A stretch of DNA of 51,570 nucleotides from Oscillospiraceae bacterium (GTDB lineage Bacteria > Bacillota > Clostridia > Oscillospirales > Oscillospiraceae), in contig JAFQCV010000062.1 of assembly GCA_017416325.1 (NCBI GenBank), positions 1 to 51,570 on the forward strand. The letters are read 5' to 3'. Position numbers and translations under genes: made by a program. Below, piece by piece: positions 24,225-32,582 of this stretch. Positions within the stretch are counted from its first letter, which is position 1, and each line of letters starts with the position of its first letter. The notes below the pieces were generated by a model. The model saw only the letters and a program-made list of their open reading frames with translations, made no database searches and was not told the origin of the DNA.

Positions 24225-26855
24225 ATGTCTCACAAGTATGTTTACCTGTTTACCGAGGGTAACGGCTCTATGCGTGAGCTGCTCGGCGGTAAGGGTGCTA
24301 ACCTGGCTGAAATGACCAACATCGGTCTGCCTGTTCCCCAGGGTTTCACCATCTCTACCGAAGCCTGTACCAAGTACTACGAAGATGGCCGTCAGATCAA
24401 CCCTGACATTCAGGCCGAAATCATGCAATACGTTGATAAGCTGGAAGCTATCACCGGCAAGAAGTTCGGTGACAAGGAGAATCCTCTGCTGGTCTCCGTC
24501 CGTTCCGGCGCCCGCGCCTCCATGCCCGGTATGATGGATACCATCCTGAACCTGGGCCTAAACGAAGAGGTGGTGGAGGTTCTGGCTGCCAAGTCCGGCA
24601 ACCCCCGTTGGGCTTATGACTGCTACCGCCGCTTTATCCAGATGTACTCCGATGTCGTTATGGAAGTGGGCAAGAAGTACTTCGAGGTCCTCATCGACGA
24701 GATGAAGGAGAAGAAGGGCGTCAAGCTGGACGTGGAGTTGACTGCGGAAGATCTGAAGGAGCTGGCTACCCAGTTCAAGGCTGAGTACAAGGCCAAGATC
24801 GGCGCCGAGTTCCCCACCGACCCCAAGGAGCAGCTGATGGGCGCTGTCAAGGCTGTTTTCCGCTCCTGGGACAACCCCCGCGCGAATGTCTACCGCCGCG
24901 AGAACGATATCCCCTACTCCTGGGGTACTGCTGTTAACGTCCAGTCCATGGCCTTCGGCAACATGGGTGACGATTGCGGCACCGGCGTTGCTTTCACCCG
25001 TAACCCCGCCACCGGCGAGAAGAAGCTGTTCGGCGAGTTCCTGACCAACGCCCAGGGCGAAGACGTTGTCGCCGGCGTTCGTACTCCCATGCCCATCTCT
25101 GAGATGGCTGAGAAGTTCCCCGAGGCTTTCCAGCAGTTCGTAAAGGTCTGCCAGATCCTGGAGGACCACTACCGCGACATGCAGGATATGGAGTTCACCG
25201 TAGAAAACGGCAAGCTGTATATGCTGCAGACCCGTAACGGCAAGCGTACCGCTCCCGCCGCTCTGAAGATCGCCTGCGATCTTGTAGACGAGGGCATGAT
25301 CGACGAGAAGAAGGCTGTTGCCATGATCGAGCCCAGAACGCTGGATACCCTGCTGCATCCCCAGTTCGACGCCAAGGCACTGAAGGCTGCTACCCCCATT
25401 GGCAAGGCTTTGGCTGCTTCTCCCGGAGCTGCTGCCGGTAAGATCGTTTTCACCGCTGAGGATGCCAAGGAATGGGCTGCCCGTGGTGAGAAGGTGGTTC
25501 TGGTTCGTCTGGAAACTTCCCCCGAGGATATCGAAGGCATGATGGCCGCTCAGGGTATTCTGACCGTTCGCGGCGGCATGACCTCTCACGCAGCCGTTGT
25601 TGCCCGCGGCATGGGTACCTGCTGCGTTTCCGGCTGCACCGAGATCGCCATGGACGAGGAGAACAAGGTGTTCACTCTGGCTGGCAAGACCTTCCGTGAG
25701 GGCGACGAGCTGTCCCTGGACGGCTCCACCGGTAACATCTACGACGGCCTGATCCCCACCAAGGAAGCGGAGATCGCCGGCGAGTTCGGCCGCATCATGG
25801 CTTGGGCTGACCAGTACCGCACACTGAAGGTTCGCACCAATGCTGACTCCCCCCGTGACGCCAAGAAGGCTCGCGAGCTGGGCGCGGAAGGTATCGGTCT
25901 GTGCCGTACCGAGCATATGTTCTTCGAGGAAGGCCGTATCGGACCCTTCCGTGAAATGATCTGCTCCGACACCGTGGAAGAGCGGGAAGCCGCTCTGGCT
26001 AAGATCCTGCCCATGCAGCAGGCTGACTTCGAGGGCCTGTACGAGGTCATGGAAGGCAACCCCGTTTGCATCCGCTTCCTGGATCCCCCTCTGCACGAGT
26101 TCGTTCCCACCACTGAGGAAGACATCGCCGCACTGGCTGCTACCCAGGGCAAGAGTGTGGAGCGCATCAAGGAGATCATCTCCTCCCTGCACGAGTTCAA
26201 CCCCATGATGGGTCACCGTGGCTGCCGTCTGAGCGTCACCTATCCCGAGATTGCTGCTATGCAGACCAAGGCTGTCATCCGGGCTGCCATCGCTGTTGCC
26301 AAGCGTCATCCCGACTGGAACAACGTTCCTGAGATCATGATCCCCCTGGTTGGCGACGTGAAGGAACTGAAGTACGTCAAGGAAGTTGTCGTTAAGACTG
26401 CTGACGCTGAGATCAAAGCGGCCGGCATTGACCTGAAGTACGAGGTCGGCACCATGATCGAGATCCCCAGAGCTTGCCTGACTGCCGATGAGATCGCGCA
26501 GGAAGCTGAGTTCTTCTGCTTCGGCACCAACGACCTGACTCAGATGACCTTCGGCTTCAGCCGTGACGATGCCGGCAAGTTCCTGAATGCTTACTATGAG
26601 CGCAAGATCTTCGAGAACGATCCCTTCGCCAAGCTGGACCAGAACGGTGTCGGCCTGCTGATGGAGATGGCTGTCTCCAAGGGCAAGGCCAGCGGCAACA
26701 AGCTGCACTACGGTATCTGCGGCGAGCACGGCGGCGATCCCATGTCCGTTGAGTTCTGCCACAAGATCGGTCTGGACTACGTGTCCTGCAGCCCCTTCCG
26801 CGTGCCCATCGCAAGACTGGCTGCCGCTCAGGCTGCTATCAAAGAAAGCAAGTAA
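24225..26855 (+). CDS. ppdK: Pyruvate, phosphate dikinase
   Basis: PPDK interconverts pyruvate, ATP and phosphate with phosphoenolpyruvate, AMP and pyrophosphate, central to PPi-linked glycolysis in anaerobic clostridia. The 876 residues match the Clostridium symbiosum enzyme. They form an N-terminal ATP-grasp domain, the swivelling phosphohistidine domain with His455 in GGMTSHAAVVARGMG, and a C-terminal PEP/pyruvate barrel ending GICGEHGGDP. GGGAG precedes the ATG. Codon bias indicates high expression. Its last 45 bases resemble short sequences repeated downstream at 27.4, 28.35 and 30.05 kb. Confidence 0.98.
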   Translation: MSHKYVYLFTEGNGSMRELLGGKGANLAEMTNIGLPVPQGFTISTEACTKYYEDGRQINPDIQAEIMQYVDKLEAITGKKFGDKENPLLVSVRSGARASMPGMMDTILNLGLNEEVVEVLAAKSGNPRWAYDCYRRFIQMYSDVVMEVGKKYFEVLIDEMKEKKGVKLDVELTAEDLKELATQFKAEYKAKIGAEFPTDPKEQLMGAVKAVFRSWDNPRANVYRRENDIPYSWGTAVNVQSMAFGNMGDDCGTGVAFTRNPATGEKKLFGEFLTNAQGEDVVAGVRTPMPISEMAEKFPEAFQQFVKVCQILEDHYRDMQDMEFTVENGKLYMLQTRNGKRTAPAALKIACDLVDEGMIDEKKAVAMIEPRTLDTLLHPQFDAKALKAATPIGKALAASPGAAAGKIVFTAEDAKEWAARGEKVVLVRLETSPEDIEGMMAAQGILTVRGGMTSHAAVVARGMGTCCVSGCTEIAMDEENKVFTLAGKTFREGDELSLDGSTGNIYDGLIPTKEAEIAGEFGRIMAWADQYRTLKVRTNADSPRDAKKARELGAEGIGLCRTEHMFFEEGRIGPFREMICSDTVEEREAALAKILPMQQADFEGLYEVMEGNPVCIRFLDPPLHEFVPTTEEDIAALAATQGKSVERIKEIISSLHEFNPMMGHRGCRLSVTYPEIAAMQTKAVIRAAIAVAKRHPDWNNVPEIMIPLVGDVKELKYVKEVVVKTADAEIKAAGIDLKYEVGTMIEIPRACLTADEIAQEAEFFCFGTNDLTQMTFGFSRDDAGKFLNAYYERKIFENDPFAKLDQNGVGLLMEMAVSKGKASGNKLHYGICGEHGGDPMSVEFCHKIGLDYVSCSPFRVPIARLAAAQAAIKESK

Positions 26856-26880
26856 TTGCTGACTTTATAAAGCAAAACTA

Positions 26881-26914
26881 TCCCCTTGCCGAGTGTTCGG
26901 CAGGGGGATTTTTC
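26881..26914 (+). terminator. Terminator of ppdK
   Basis: TCCCCTTGCCGA pairs with TCGGCAGGGGGA and is followed by TTTTTC. Confidence 0.85.
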
Positions 26915-26922
26915 TATATCTA

Positions 26923-26950
26923 TTGAAATTTTTCTACAAATCTCTATAAT
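26923..26950 (+). promoter_or_regulatory. Sigma-A promoter of the AT-rich lipoprotein gene
   Basis: TTGAAA and perfect TATAAT are spaced by 16 bases, 21 bases before the start codon. Confidence 0.65.
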
Positions 26951-26971
26951 GAAAATAGGAGGTGTTATCAA

Positions 26972-27400
26972 ATGAAACGAATTTTAGCATTTGTGCTGGT
27001 TGTTGTATTTGTTTTTGTTTTATCTGGTTGTGGTGCAAAGCAATCTAAAAAAGATATTTTTAATGTAGTCGAGAGAAATTACGATGCAATCGTAACTGCT
27101 TGTGAGAACAAAGACAAGGAAGCGCTTCTTGCTATTGACGGAGTCACTCAGGTTAATATTGTTGATGGATATGTATTGGTCTATTGCAAGGGGGCAGGTA
27201 TTGCGCCATCTTCCCAAGACTATGGATTTTATTACTCCGAAGATAATTCACCTGTAACAGTAGATTGTAATTTAGGTATTGTGTGTTATGCTGCAGACCT
27301 TTCACCAGAGGGTGACGGCTATCAATGTATAGTGAGCGGCAACACTTTTTATACCGAACACATAACGGGCAATATCTACTTTTACAGTAACGCATACTAA
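26972..27400 (+). CDS. AT-rich small lipoprotein of unknown function
   Basis: The 142-residue protein has a lipoprotein signal with lipobox LSGC (Cys20). A soluble domain follows, rich in Tyr, Asp and Val (VDGYVLVYCKGAGIAPSS, DYGFYYSEDNSPV). I do not recognise the domain. The codons are much more A/T-ending than in flanking core genes, suggesting horizontal acquisition. It has its own promoter, GGAGG site and terminator, so it is a single-gene unit placed directly behind ppdK. Confidence 0.8.
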   Translation: MKRILAFVLVVVFVFVLSGCGAKQSKKDIFNVVERNYDAIVTACENKDKEALLAIDGVTQVNIVDGYVLVYCKGAGIAPSSQDYGFYYSEDNSPVTVDCNLGIVCYAADLSPEGDGYQCIVSGNTFYTEHITGNIYFYSNAY

Positions 27401-27407
27401 TTTCCCA

Positions 27408-27449
27408 CTTTTGCTAATAGCAGCACAGGCTGCTATTAAGGGCTAATTA
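27408..27449 (+). repeat. ppdK 3'-end-like sequence, copy 1
   Basis: Eight bases beyond the lipoprotein stop, CTTTTGCTAATAGCAGCACA-GGCTGCTATTAAGGGCTAA reads as LLLIAAQAAIKG-stop. The ppdK C-terminus is RLAAAQAAIKESK-stop. No start codon or ribosome binding site precedes it. Confidence 0.6.
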
Positions 27450-27455
27450 AGCAAC

Positions 27456-27487
27456 AAAAACCTCCCGAGAAATCGGGAGGATTTTTG
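27456..27487 (+). terminator. Terminator of the AT-rich lipoprotein gene
   Basis: CCTCCCGA pairs with TCGGGAGG around GAAA and is followed by ATTTTTG; flanking A and T runs extend the stem. Confidence 0.8.
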
Positions 27488-27493
27488 CGTTGT

Positions 27494-27552
27494 AGGGTGG
27501 ATTGAGGCACATCCGCCCGTGGGACGATGTAGGCATCGTCCCCTACGAATTT
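27494..27552. repeat. REP-like unit, divergent
   Basis: GTAGGGTGG is followed by CCGCCC and by GGGACGATG-TAGG-CATCGTCCC ending CTACGAA. It is a variant of the GTAGGG...CCCTAC family. Confidence 0.5.
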
Positions 27553-27585
27553 CTTTACAAAGACCTTTCTTTTGGACAAATCCTG

Positions 27586-27594
27586 TGCTATACT
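27586..27594 (+). promoter_or_regulatory. Extended -10 promoter of the AT-rich membrane protein gene
   Basis: TGC precedes TATACT, 72 bases before the start codon. TTTCTT lies 16 bases upstream as a weak -35 box. Confidence 0.45.
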
Positions 27595-27665
27595 GCAATT
27601 AAGCGGTGAGGAAAAATGACTGATTTTTTCAAAGCAATTACAAACAATTAGAATGGAGGAAAGTT

Positions 27666-28334
27666 ATGAAACTTCCCTATGTGGACAACAAGCGGCTATT
27701 TGCAATTTCATTAACACTTAGCCTCGGGGGCTTACTGTCGATCATAAGCTATTTGCTGTTTCTTTCTTCAACCAAATGGGAAATATCTACCGTCGACGAC
27801 TGGCTAAATCTCGGTGTAACGTTGATTGAAAATATCGCAATCTGCTATATATTATTTAATGCAAGAACAATAACGCAAAGCACGTCGTATAGTCAACATC
27901 TTGTTGCACCGATTGTACTCGTTCTCATTTGTGATGTTGTTTCTCTTTGCGCAAAAACAGAAAGTCTGAAATGGTATCGTGAAAACCCGTTTCTATACCA
28001 AGGAACTGCGGTCCAATGGGCTTTGTTTTACATAATAAATTTAGGACCATATATATCGCCTATTGTCTCATTCTTCTTGGTAGGCTTGTTTGCAATCTTA
28101 AAAAAGAAGAAGAGTATTATTTTGTTGGTTTTGATATGTGTTGCAGCAATTGCATCGGTGACCAGTACAATTTCGTTAATAATTCGTAGCACAGAAACTT
28201 ATCTGCAGCACTTCGGGATAGAATATGTATTACAGCTAATCCTCGGTGGAGCTGCGGGAACTGCAACATGGGCAGGCTGGATTATGATATTACTACCATT
28301 ACCTTCTGTAACAATTCCTGAAAACAAAGAATAA
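27666..28334 (+). CDS. AT-rich integral membrane protein of unknown function
   Basis: The 222-residue protein has about six membrane segments (near 13-32, 50-67, 80-96, 110-140, 148-170 and 190-215) and a poly-lysine loop KKKK. I do not recognise the family. GGAGG precedes the ATG. Base composition is AT-rich like the lipoprotein upstream, unlike the core genes. It is a single-gene unit between two ppdK-end-like sequences. Confidence 0.75.
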   Translation: MKLPYVDNKRLFAISLTLSLGGLLSIISYLLFLSSTKWEISTVDDWLNLGVTLIENIAICYILFNARTITQSTSYSQHLVAPIVLVLICDVVSLCAKTESLKWYRENPFLYQGTAVQWALFYIINLGPYISPIVSFFLVGLFAILKKKKSIILLVLICVAAIASVTSTISLIIRSTETYLQHFGIEYVLQLILGGAAGTATWAGWIMILLPLPSVTIPENKE

Positions 28335-28341
28335 TTCCCCT

Positions 28342-28388
28342 CTTTTGCGCACTGCGGCTCAGGCTGCCATCAAGGGCTAATAGCTAAC
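28342..28388 (+). repeat. ppdK 3'-end-like sequence, copy 2
   Basis: CTTTTGCGCACTGCGGCTC-AGGCTGCCATCAAGGGCTAA reads LLRTAAQAAIKG-stop, followed by TAGCTAAC. This is the copy closest to the ppdK end (CGCTCAGGCTGCTATCAAAG). Confidence 0.65.
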
Positions 28389-28428
28389 AATAAAACTGCC
28401 TCCTACGGGAGGCAGTTTTATTGTTAGC
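28383..28428 (+). terminator. 21-bp perfect terminator stem with GCTAAC/GTTAGC ends
   Basis: GCTAACAATAAAACTGCC continues to a four-base loop and returns as its exact inverse ending GTTAGC. The equivalent at 30090-30134 keeps the outer six pairs while inner pairs differ on both sides. Confidence 0.85.
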
Positions 28429-28430
28429 AG

Positions 28431-28600
28431 CGATATAAATCCCGTTGGGATTTTCGATATTCCCCTTTGGGGATCGATATGTGCTTAAGGCACTCGATAT
28501 GTTTGCTCCGCAAACGAGGATTTATATCATATCGACTGGCGAAGCCATATATCGATTTTGCGAAGCAAAAATATCGAGCCGCAGGCATATCGACAACCCC
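28431..28600. repeat. Array of small hairpins separated by ATATCGA, copy 1
   Basis: CGATATAAATCC opens and GGATTTATATCATATCGA closes the first part. The embedded hairpins are TCCCC-TTT-GGGGA, GTGC-TTAAG-GCAC and GTTTGC-TCC-GCAAAC. Then come TGGC-GAA-GCCA, TTTTGC-GAA-GCAAAA and GCC-GCA-GGC, each spaced by ATATCGA. A second copy at 30.14-30.25 kb has different stems and the same spacers. Confidence 0.75.
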
Positions 28601-28653
28601 GCCGAGCAATTCGGGTGGATTTTTGTATTGCTCCGTGGGGATTTTTGTGTCTA

Positions 28654-28682
28654 TTGCAAAATTTTAGAAACCGTGCTATACT
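28654..28682 (+). promoter_or_regulatory. Sigma-A promoter of the MFS gene
   Basis: TTGCAA and TATACT are 17 bases apart, with TGC before the -10 box, 74 bases before the start codon. Confidence 0.75.
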
Positions 28683-28756
28683 GAGCAACAGCAGTTTCTA
28701 CCCGCGGGACTCGCTGCCCGAAATGTACTTATTGGAATATCCATAGGAGTTATGAT

Positions 28757-30010
28757 ATGAAGCAACTGTTCACCCAGTACGCCGGATTAAAAAAGGAGAT
28801 CTATATTCTGTTTATCGGCAAGCTGGTTACGGCAATGGGCTCTTTTGTATGGCCCATGCTTACCTTTTTCCTGACTACCAAGCTGGGGCTGTCTGACGGC
28901 ACATCCACCTTGCTGATCGCCACTGCCTCCGTTCTTTCCTTTCCTGCTGCCCTATTGGGCGGCAAGCTGGCTGACCGGTTTGACCGAAAAACCATCATCA
29001 TTATATTTGATTTCCTGACGATCAGCCTGTATCTGCTGGCTGCGATTTTGCCCCTTACCATCGTTACCGCGGCGATCCTGTTTCTTGCGGGCCTGTTTCA
29101 AACGATCGAATCCCCGGCATACGACGCGCTGAACGCCGACTATTCCACCTCCGAACAGCGGGTGAAGGCCTATTCTCTTTCCTATTTGGGTTTCAATTTG
29201 GGCTTCATTGTCGGCGCCAGTGTCTCTGGTATTTTGTTTGAAAACTTCCTGCGTCTGGCTTTCTGCATCAACGGTCTGGTGATTCTCGTTTCCACGGTAT
29301 TGATCATCTTCTTCGTGCATCCCAAAAATGCGGTTTCGCAGGATGCCGCTACCATGAAAGAGAATTACAGCGCGTATGAGCTTCCGGTGGATGAGAAGAT
29401 CTCTGTGATGACGGTCCTCCGGCAGCGGCCTGTGCTGATCTATATGCTGCTGCTCGGATGCTTTGCCTCCATGCCCTCCAATCTGGTGGGCATCCTGCTC
29501 CCCCTGCAGCTGAAAGACGCGATGGGAGAGGCCGGCGCTACCATATACGGATATCTCAACTCCCTTAACGGCTTTGTGGTCATTCTGTTTACGCCCATTT
29601 TTACTGTCCTGCTGAGAAGATTCACCGAGATCCCCAAGACTATCCTTGGCCTTTTGCTGTTTGTTGCCGGTATCGCCTTCTTCTCCATCAATACCGCCAC
29701 AGCCGTTCTTTTTGTCGGCATGTTCATCTTTACCCTGGGCGAGGTGATCACCGTGCTGGGCAACAACCCCTACACCTCCCGCCGTGTCCCCGCTTCTCAC
29801 AGAGGCCGGGTAGGCGGCATCTCTACGGTGGTCCACTCGGTATTCTCGTCCTTAACCCAATACCTGATCAGTTTTATGCTGATCGTGACCCAAAGCAATT
29901 ACAAGCTGCTGTGGACGGTCTTTATCGTCTGCGGTCTTGTGTCTGCAGGGCTGTACGGGTTTCTGTACGCACCGGATAAACGGACCTTTCCGAAGCTGTA
30001 CCAAAAGTAA
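28757..30010 (+). CDS. Major facilitator superfamily transporter
   Basis: The 417-residue protein has twelve predicted membrane segments and MFS motif A between helices 2 and 3 (GGKLADRFDRKTI). It resembles drug/metabolite exporters of the DHA type, but no substrate-defining motif was seen. AGGAG lies upstream of the ATG. It is a single-gene unit with its own promoter, followed by a ppdK-end-like copy, a GCTAAC terminator and a hairpin array. Composition is close to the core genome, unlike the two genes before it. Confidence 0.88.
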   Translation: MKQLFTQYAGLKKEIYILFIGKLVTAMGSFVWPMLTFFLTTKLGLSDGTSTLLIATASVLSFPAALLGGKLADRFDRKTIIIIFDFLTISLYLLAAILPLTIVTAAILFLAGLFQTIESPAYDALNADYSTSEQRVKAYSLSYLGFNLGFIVGASVSGILFENFLRLAFCINGLVILVSTVLIIFFVHPKNAVSQDAATMKENYSAYELPVDEKISVMTVLRQRPVLIYMLLLGCFASMPSNLVGILLPLQLKDAMGEAGATIYGYLNSLNGFVVILFTPIFTVLLRRFTEIPKTILGLLLFVAGIAFFSINTATAVLFVGMFIFTLGEVITVLGNNPYTSRRVPASHRGRVGGISTVVHSVFSSLTQYLISFMLIVTQSNYKLLWTVFIVCGLVSAGLYGFLYAPDKRTFPKLYQK

Positions 30011-30048
30011 CTGTATAAAAACGATCCCTTCAGGTTTGTATACGACCC

Positions 30049-30095
30049 CTTTTGCGTACTGCTGTGCAGGCTGCCATTAAGGGCTAATTGCTAAC
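30049..30095 (+). repeat. ppdK 3'-end-like sequence, copy 3
   Basis: CTTTTGCGTACTGCTGTGC-AGGCTGCCATTAAGGGCTAA reads LLRTAVQAAIKG-stop, followed by TTGCTAAC. The ppdK end likewise continues TAATTGCTGAC. Confidence 0.65.
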
Positions 30096-30134
30096 GAAAA
30101 AAGCCACCCTACGGGGTGGCTTTTTTTCGTTAGC
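30090..30134 (+). terminator. Terminator with conserved GCTAAC/GTTAGC ends
   Basis: GCTAACGAAAAAAGCCACCC pairs with its inverse ending TTCGTTAGC around a short loop. It directly precedes the second hairpin array. Confidence 0.85.
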
Positions 30135-30136
30135 AT

Positions 30137-30255
30137 CGATATAAATCCCTTGCAGGGCGAGGGAGATTTATATCATATCGAATGGGCTTCCGCCCATATA
30201 TCGAATTTGCCGTCAGGCAAATATATCGAGCTTTGCAACGCAAAACATATCGACA
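30137..30255. repeat. Array of small hairpins separated by ATATCGA, copy 2
   Basis: CGATATAAATC and GATTTATATCATATCGA enclose CCCT-TGC-AGGG. Then come ATGGGC-TTCC-GCCCAT, ATTTGCC-GTC-AGGCAAAT and TTTGC-AAC-GCAAA, each separated by ATATCGA. The framework equals copy 1 while most stem sequences differ. Confidence 0.75.
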
Positions 30256-30422
30256 ATAAAAATGGGGCAACTCTTTCGAGCCGCCCCAACAGATTTATCA
30301 TATCACACCATTATAGGGCAAGTCAATGATAATTCGCTTTAGAAAGACAGTTTCTACCTATTGCATGATTTCCGGCTCTCCGGCAGCTCTTTTTACCCTG
30401 AAATCTTGTGGAACATCCCATC

Positions 30423-30451
30423 TTGCAAAACCGGTGATCTTCCGCTATTAT
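30423..30451 (+). promoter_or_regulatory. Sigma-A promoter of a decayed small gene
   Basis: TTGCAA and TATTAT are spaced by 17 bases and lie 26 bases before the ATG of the pseudogene, which also has GGGGTGAT as a ribosome binding site. Confidence 0.6.
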
Positions 30452-30476
30452 AAAAGTACAAAAAGGGGTGATACCA

Positions 30477-30673
30477 ATGATCTGATACACCTTAGATCCT
30501 CATGAAAAACAGGATCGAAAGACGGGCTTCCCCTTTTCTCCCGATGACATACATTCCCCAGAAACTACACCAAAAGAATTGAACCGGGAGCAATTCAAAT
30601 CTATCAGGAGGTCGCGTCTATTCCAAGAAAGCGAGGTTACCCAATGATCGAACCCAAGAACTCTATGGAATAA
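30477..30673 (+). pseudogene. Small decayed gene: UGA at codon 3 and a frameshift
   Basis: ATG-ATC-TGA is followed in frame by YTLDPHEKQDRKTGFPFS, PDDIHSPETTPKELNREQFK, then a frame change. After it, IYQEVASIPRKRGYPMIEPK-NSME-stop follows if one base is restored. Together they would encode about 64 residues. Promoter, ribosome binding site and terminator remain intact. I do not recognise the family. The alternative, recoding of UGA, is unlikely because the frame is also shifted. Confidence 0.5.
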
Positions 30674-30722
30674 CCCTCAACCGTTACAGTGATGTAGGTA
30701 ACGCGTTGAGGGTTATTTCATT
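30669..30722 (+). terminator. Terminator of the decayed small gene
   Basis: AATAACCCTCAAC and GTTGAGGGTTATT pair around an inner CGTTAC/GTAACG stem and are followed by TCATTTT. Confidence 0.75.
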
Positions 30723-30863
30723 TTATGGACGCGCCGGAAGGGGCGTTTTTTCTTTGCCCCTTAACATTTCGGGAATTTTTCACTTGTCCATCCTTTCTAA
30801 TTACCCCACAGGGACAACAGACCGCAAACAAGCTCTAAATTTCTACAAAATAAGAAAAGTTAC

Positions 30864-30891
30864 TTGTAATTGCCGGAAAATATGGTATTAT
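30864..30891 (+). promoter_or_regulatory. Sigma-A promoter of the lactate permease gene
   Basis: TTGTAA and TATTAT are 16 bases apart, 32 bases before the start codon. Confidence 0.6.
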
Positions 30892-30923
30892 CTATTGGTA
30901 AACTTTTCCTTGAAGGTGATCTT

Positions 30924-32576
30924 ATGTATGCATTGCTGGCCTTTATCCCCATTGTGTTCTGCGTGGTGGTTATGGCGGTCTTTAACTGGCCCGCAAAAAT
31001 CGCTATGCCCATTTCCTGGTTGATTACAGCAATTCTCGGCTTTTTTGCCTGGAACATGGAATTGCTGACCCTGGCGGCCTATTCGGTTTCCGGTTTATTT
31101 AGTTCCATTGAAGTGCTGATCATTATTTTCGGTGCTATCCTGGTGATGAACACGCTGAAAATGTCCGGCGGTATGGTTGCCATTAACAACGGCTTCCGTT
31201 CCATCAGCCCCGATGCCCGTGTGCAGGCAGTCATCATAGGCTTCCTGTTCGTCTCCTTTATTGAGGCGGCGGCAGGCTTTGGCACTCCCGCCGCGCTGGC
31301 TGCGCCCCTGATGATCAGTCTCGGCTTCCCCCCTGTTGCGGCAGTGGTCGTGGCTTTGATCTGCGACAGCGCCTGCGTGGCCTTTGGTGCCATCGGCACA
31401 CCGGTACAGCAGGCCATCGCCTGTCTGGGCGGCGCAGAGGCGCTGGATGCAGCTTACATCGGCCAGATGTCCCTGTGGACAGCCATTCCCCATGCTGTGG
31501 TAATGATTATCCTTCCTTTTATCGCCATTGCCGTGATGTGCAAATTTTTCAGCAAGGAAAAATCTATCAAGCCTGCTTTACAGGCCCTTCCCTTCTGTTT
31601 GTTTGCGGGAGCTTCCTTCGCGATACCCTATGTCCTTGTGAACATTTTTGTGGGACACGAATTTCCTTCCTTGTTTGGTGCGCTGATCGCTCTGGTGATC
31701 ACCGTGCTGGCAGCAAAAATTAAGTTCCTTACTCCCAAAAATGTGTGGCATTTTGGTCCGGAATCGGAATGGGAGGACAGCTGGAAGGCATCCCATCCCC
31801 CTGCACCCCCCAAGGAAGCCAAAATGTCTCTCGTTAAGGCTTGGATCCCCTATATCCTCATCGCTTTGTTGCTGGTTGCCACCCGCATCCCGGCTTTGGG
31901 GATCAAAGGCTTGCTGAACGATGCGAAAAGCATTTTTGTCATCAAAAGCGGCAACCTGTTCGGCGTGGAGAATACCGCCTTTACCCTCAAATGGGCGTAT
32001 GTGCCCGGCACCGTTTTCATTCTGGTGGCGCTGATCACCGTGGCATTGCACAAAATGAAGGGCAGCGATGTGGGTGCAGCCTGGGTCGCATCCTTCAAGC
32101 AGGTCAGCGGCGCCGCAGTGGCATTGGTTTTCGGTCTTGCCATGGTGCAGATCCTGCGTTTCTCCGGCTCCAACGACGTGACGGCAACCGAGGAAATGAA
32201 GAGTATGATCTACTATATGGCTGAGGCGCTTTCCAAGGTGGGCAAGGAGCTTTACATCGTGATTTCTCCCGTCATTGGCATATTGGGTTCCTTCATCTCC
32301 GGCTCTAACACCGTCGCGGTGACGCTGTTTGCCAACCTGCAGGAGCAGGCGGCTACCAACTTGGGACTGAATACCGCCATTATCGTTGCCGCCAATACCA
32401 TCGGCGGTTCCATCGGTAATATGATCTGCGTAAACAATGTGGTGGCAGCTTGCGCCACCGCCGGTACCGCCGGCCGTGAGGGCAAGATCATCCGCATTAA
32501 TGCCATCCCCGCCGTCATTTACACCGTCATTGTGATTTTGGTGCTGCTCGTTGCTTTTTATCTGTTGGGGCTGTAA
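30924..32576 (+). CDS. lctP: L-lactate permease
   Basis: The 550-residue protein has about thirteen membrane segments and the LctP family hallmarks: [35 protein letters not shown], and near the C-terminus [17 protein letters not shown] and [20 protein letters not shown]. It is a secondary lactate:proton symporter. The ATG at 30924 with AAGGTGAT upstream is used; an earlier start at 30870 overlaps the promoter. No lactate dehydrogenase genes adjoin it, so its direction (uptake or export) is open. Confidence 0.93.
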   Translation: MYALLAFIPIVFCVVVMAVFNWPAKIAMPISWLITAILGFFAWNMELLTLAAYSVSGLFSSIEVLIIIFGAILVMNTLKMSGGMVAINNGFRSISPDARVQAVIIGFLFVSFIEAAAGFGTPAALAAPLMISLGFPPVAAVVVALICDSACVAFGAIGTPVQQAIACLGGAEALDAAYIGQMSLWTAIPHAVVMIILPFIAIAVMCKFFSKEKSIKPALQALPFCLFAGASFAIPYVLVNIFVGHEFPSLFGALIALVITVLAAKIKFLTPKNVWHFGPESEWEDSWKASHPPAPPKEAKMSLVKAWIPYILIALLLVATRIPALGIKGLLNDAKSIFVIKSGNLFGVENTAFTLKWAYVPGTVFILVALITVALHKMKGSDVGAAWVASFKQVSGAAVALVFGLAMVQILRFSGSNDVTATEEMKSMIYYMAEALSKVGKELYIVISPVIGILGSFISGSNTVAVTLFANLQEQAATNLGLNTAIIVAANTIGGSIGNMICVNNVVAACATAGTAGREGKIIRINAIPAVIYTVIVILVLLVAFYLLGL

Positions 32577-32582
32577 CTTCCT

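Noticed and set aside
24558-26762. 734-residue open frame opposite ppdK
   Set aside because: It is an antisense shadow caused by the codon bias of ppdK; it has no recognisable domain.
28424-28609. 61-residue frame across the hairpin array
   Set aside because: It is wholly a translation of the hairpin array and has no ribosome binding site; the second array does not preserve it.
28431-30255. Hairpin arrays considered as CRISPR
   Set aside because: The recurring unit is only about 7 bases, the intervening sequences are self-complementary rather than spacer-like, and no cas gene is present.
30477-30485. UGA at codon 3 read as selenocysteine
   Set aside because: The frame is also shifted later, no selenocysteine insertion structure was found directly after the codon, and the residue context is not that of a known selenoprotein.
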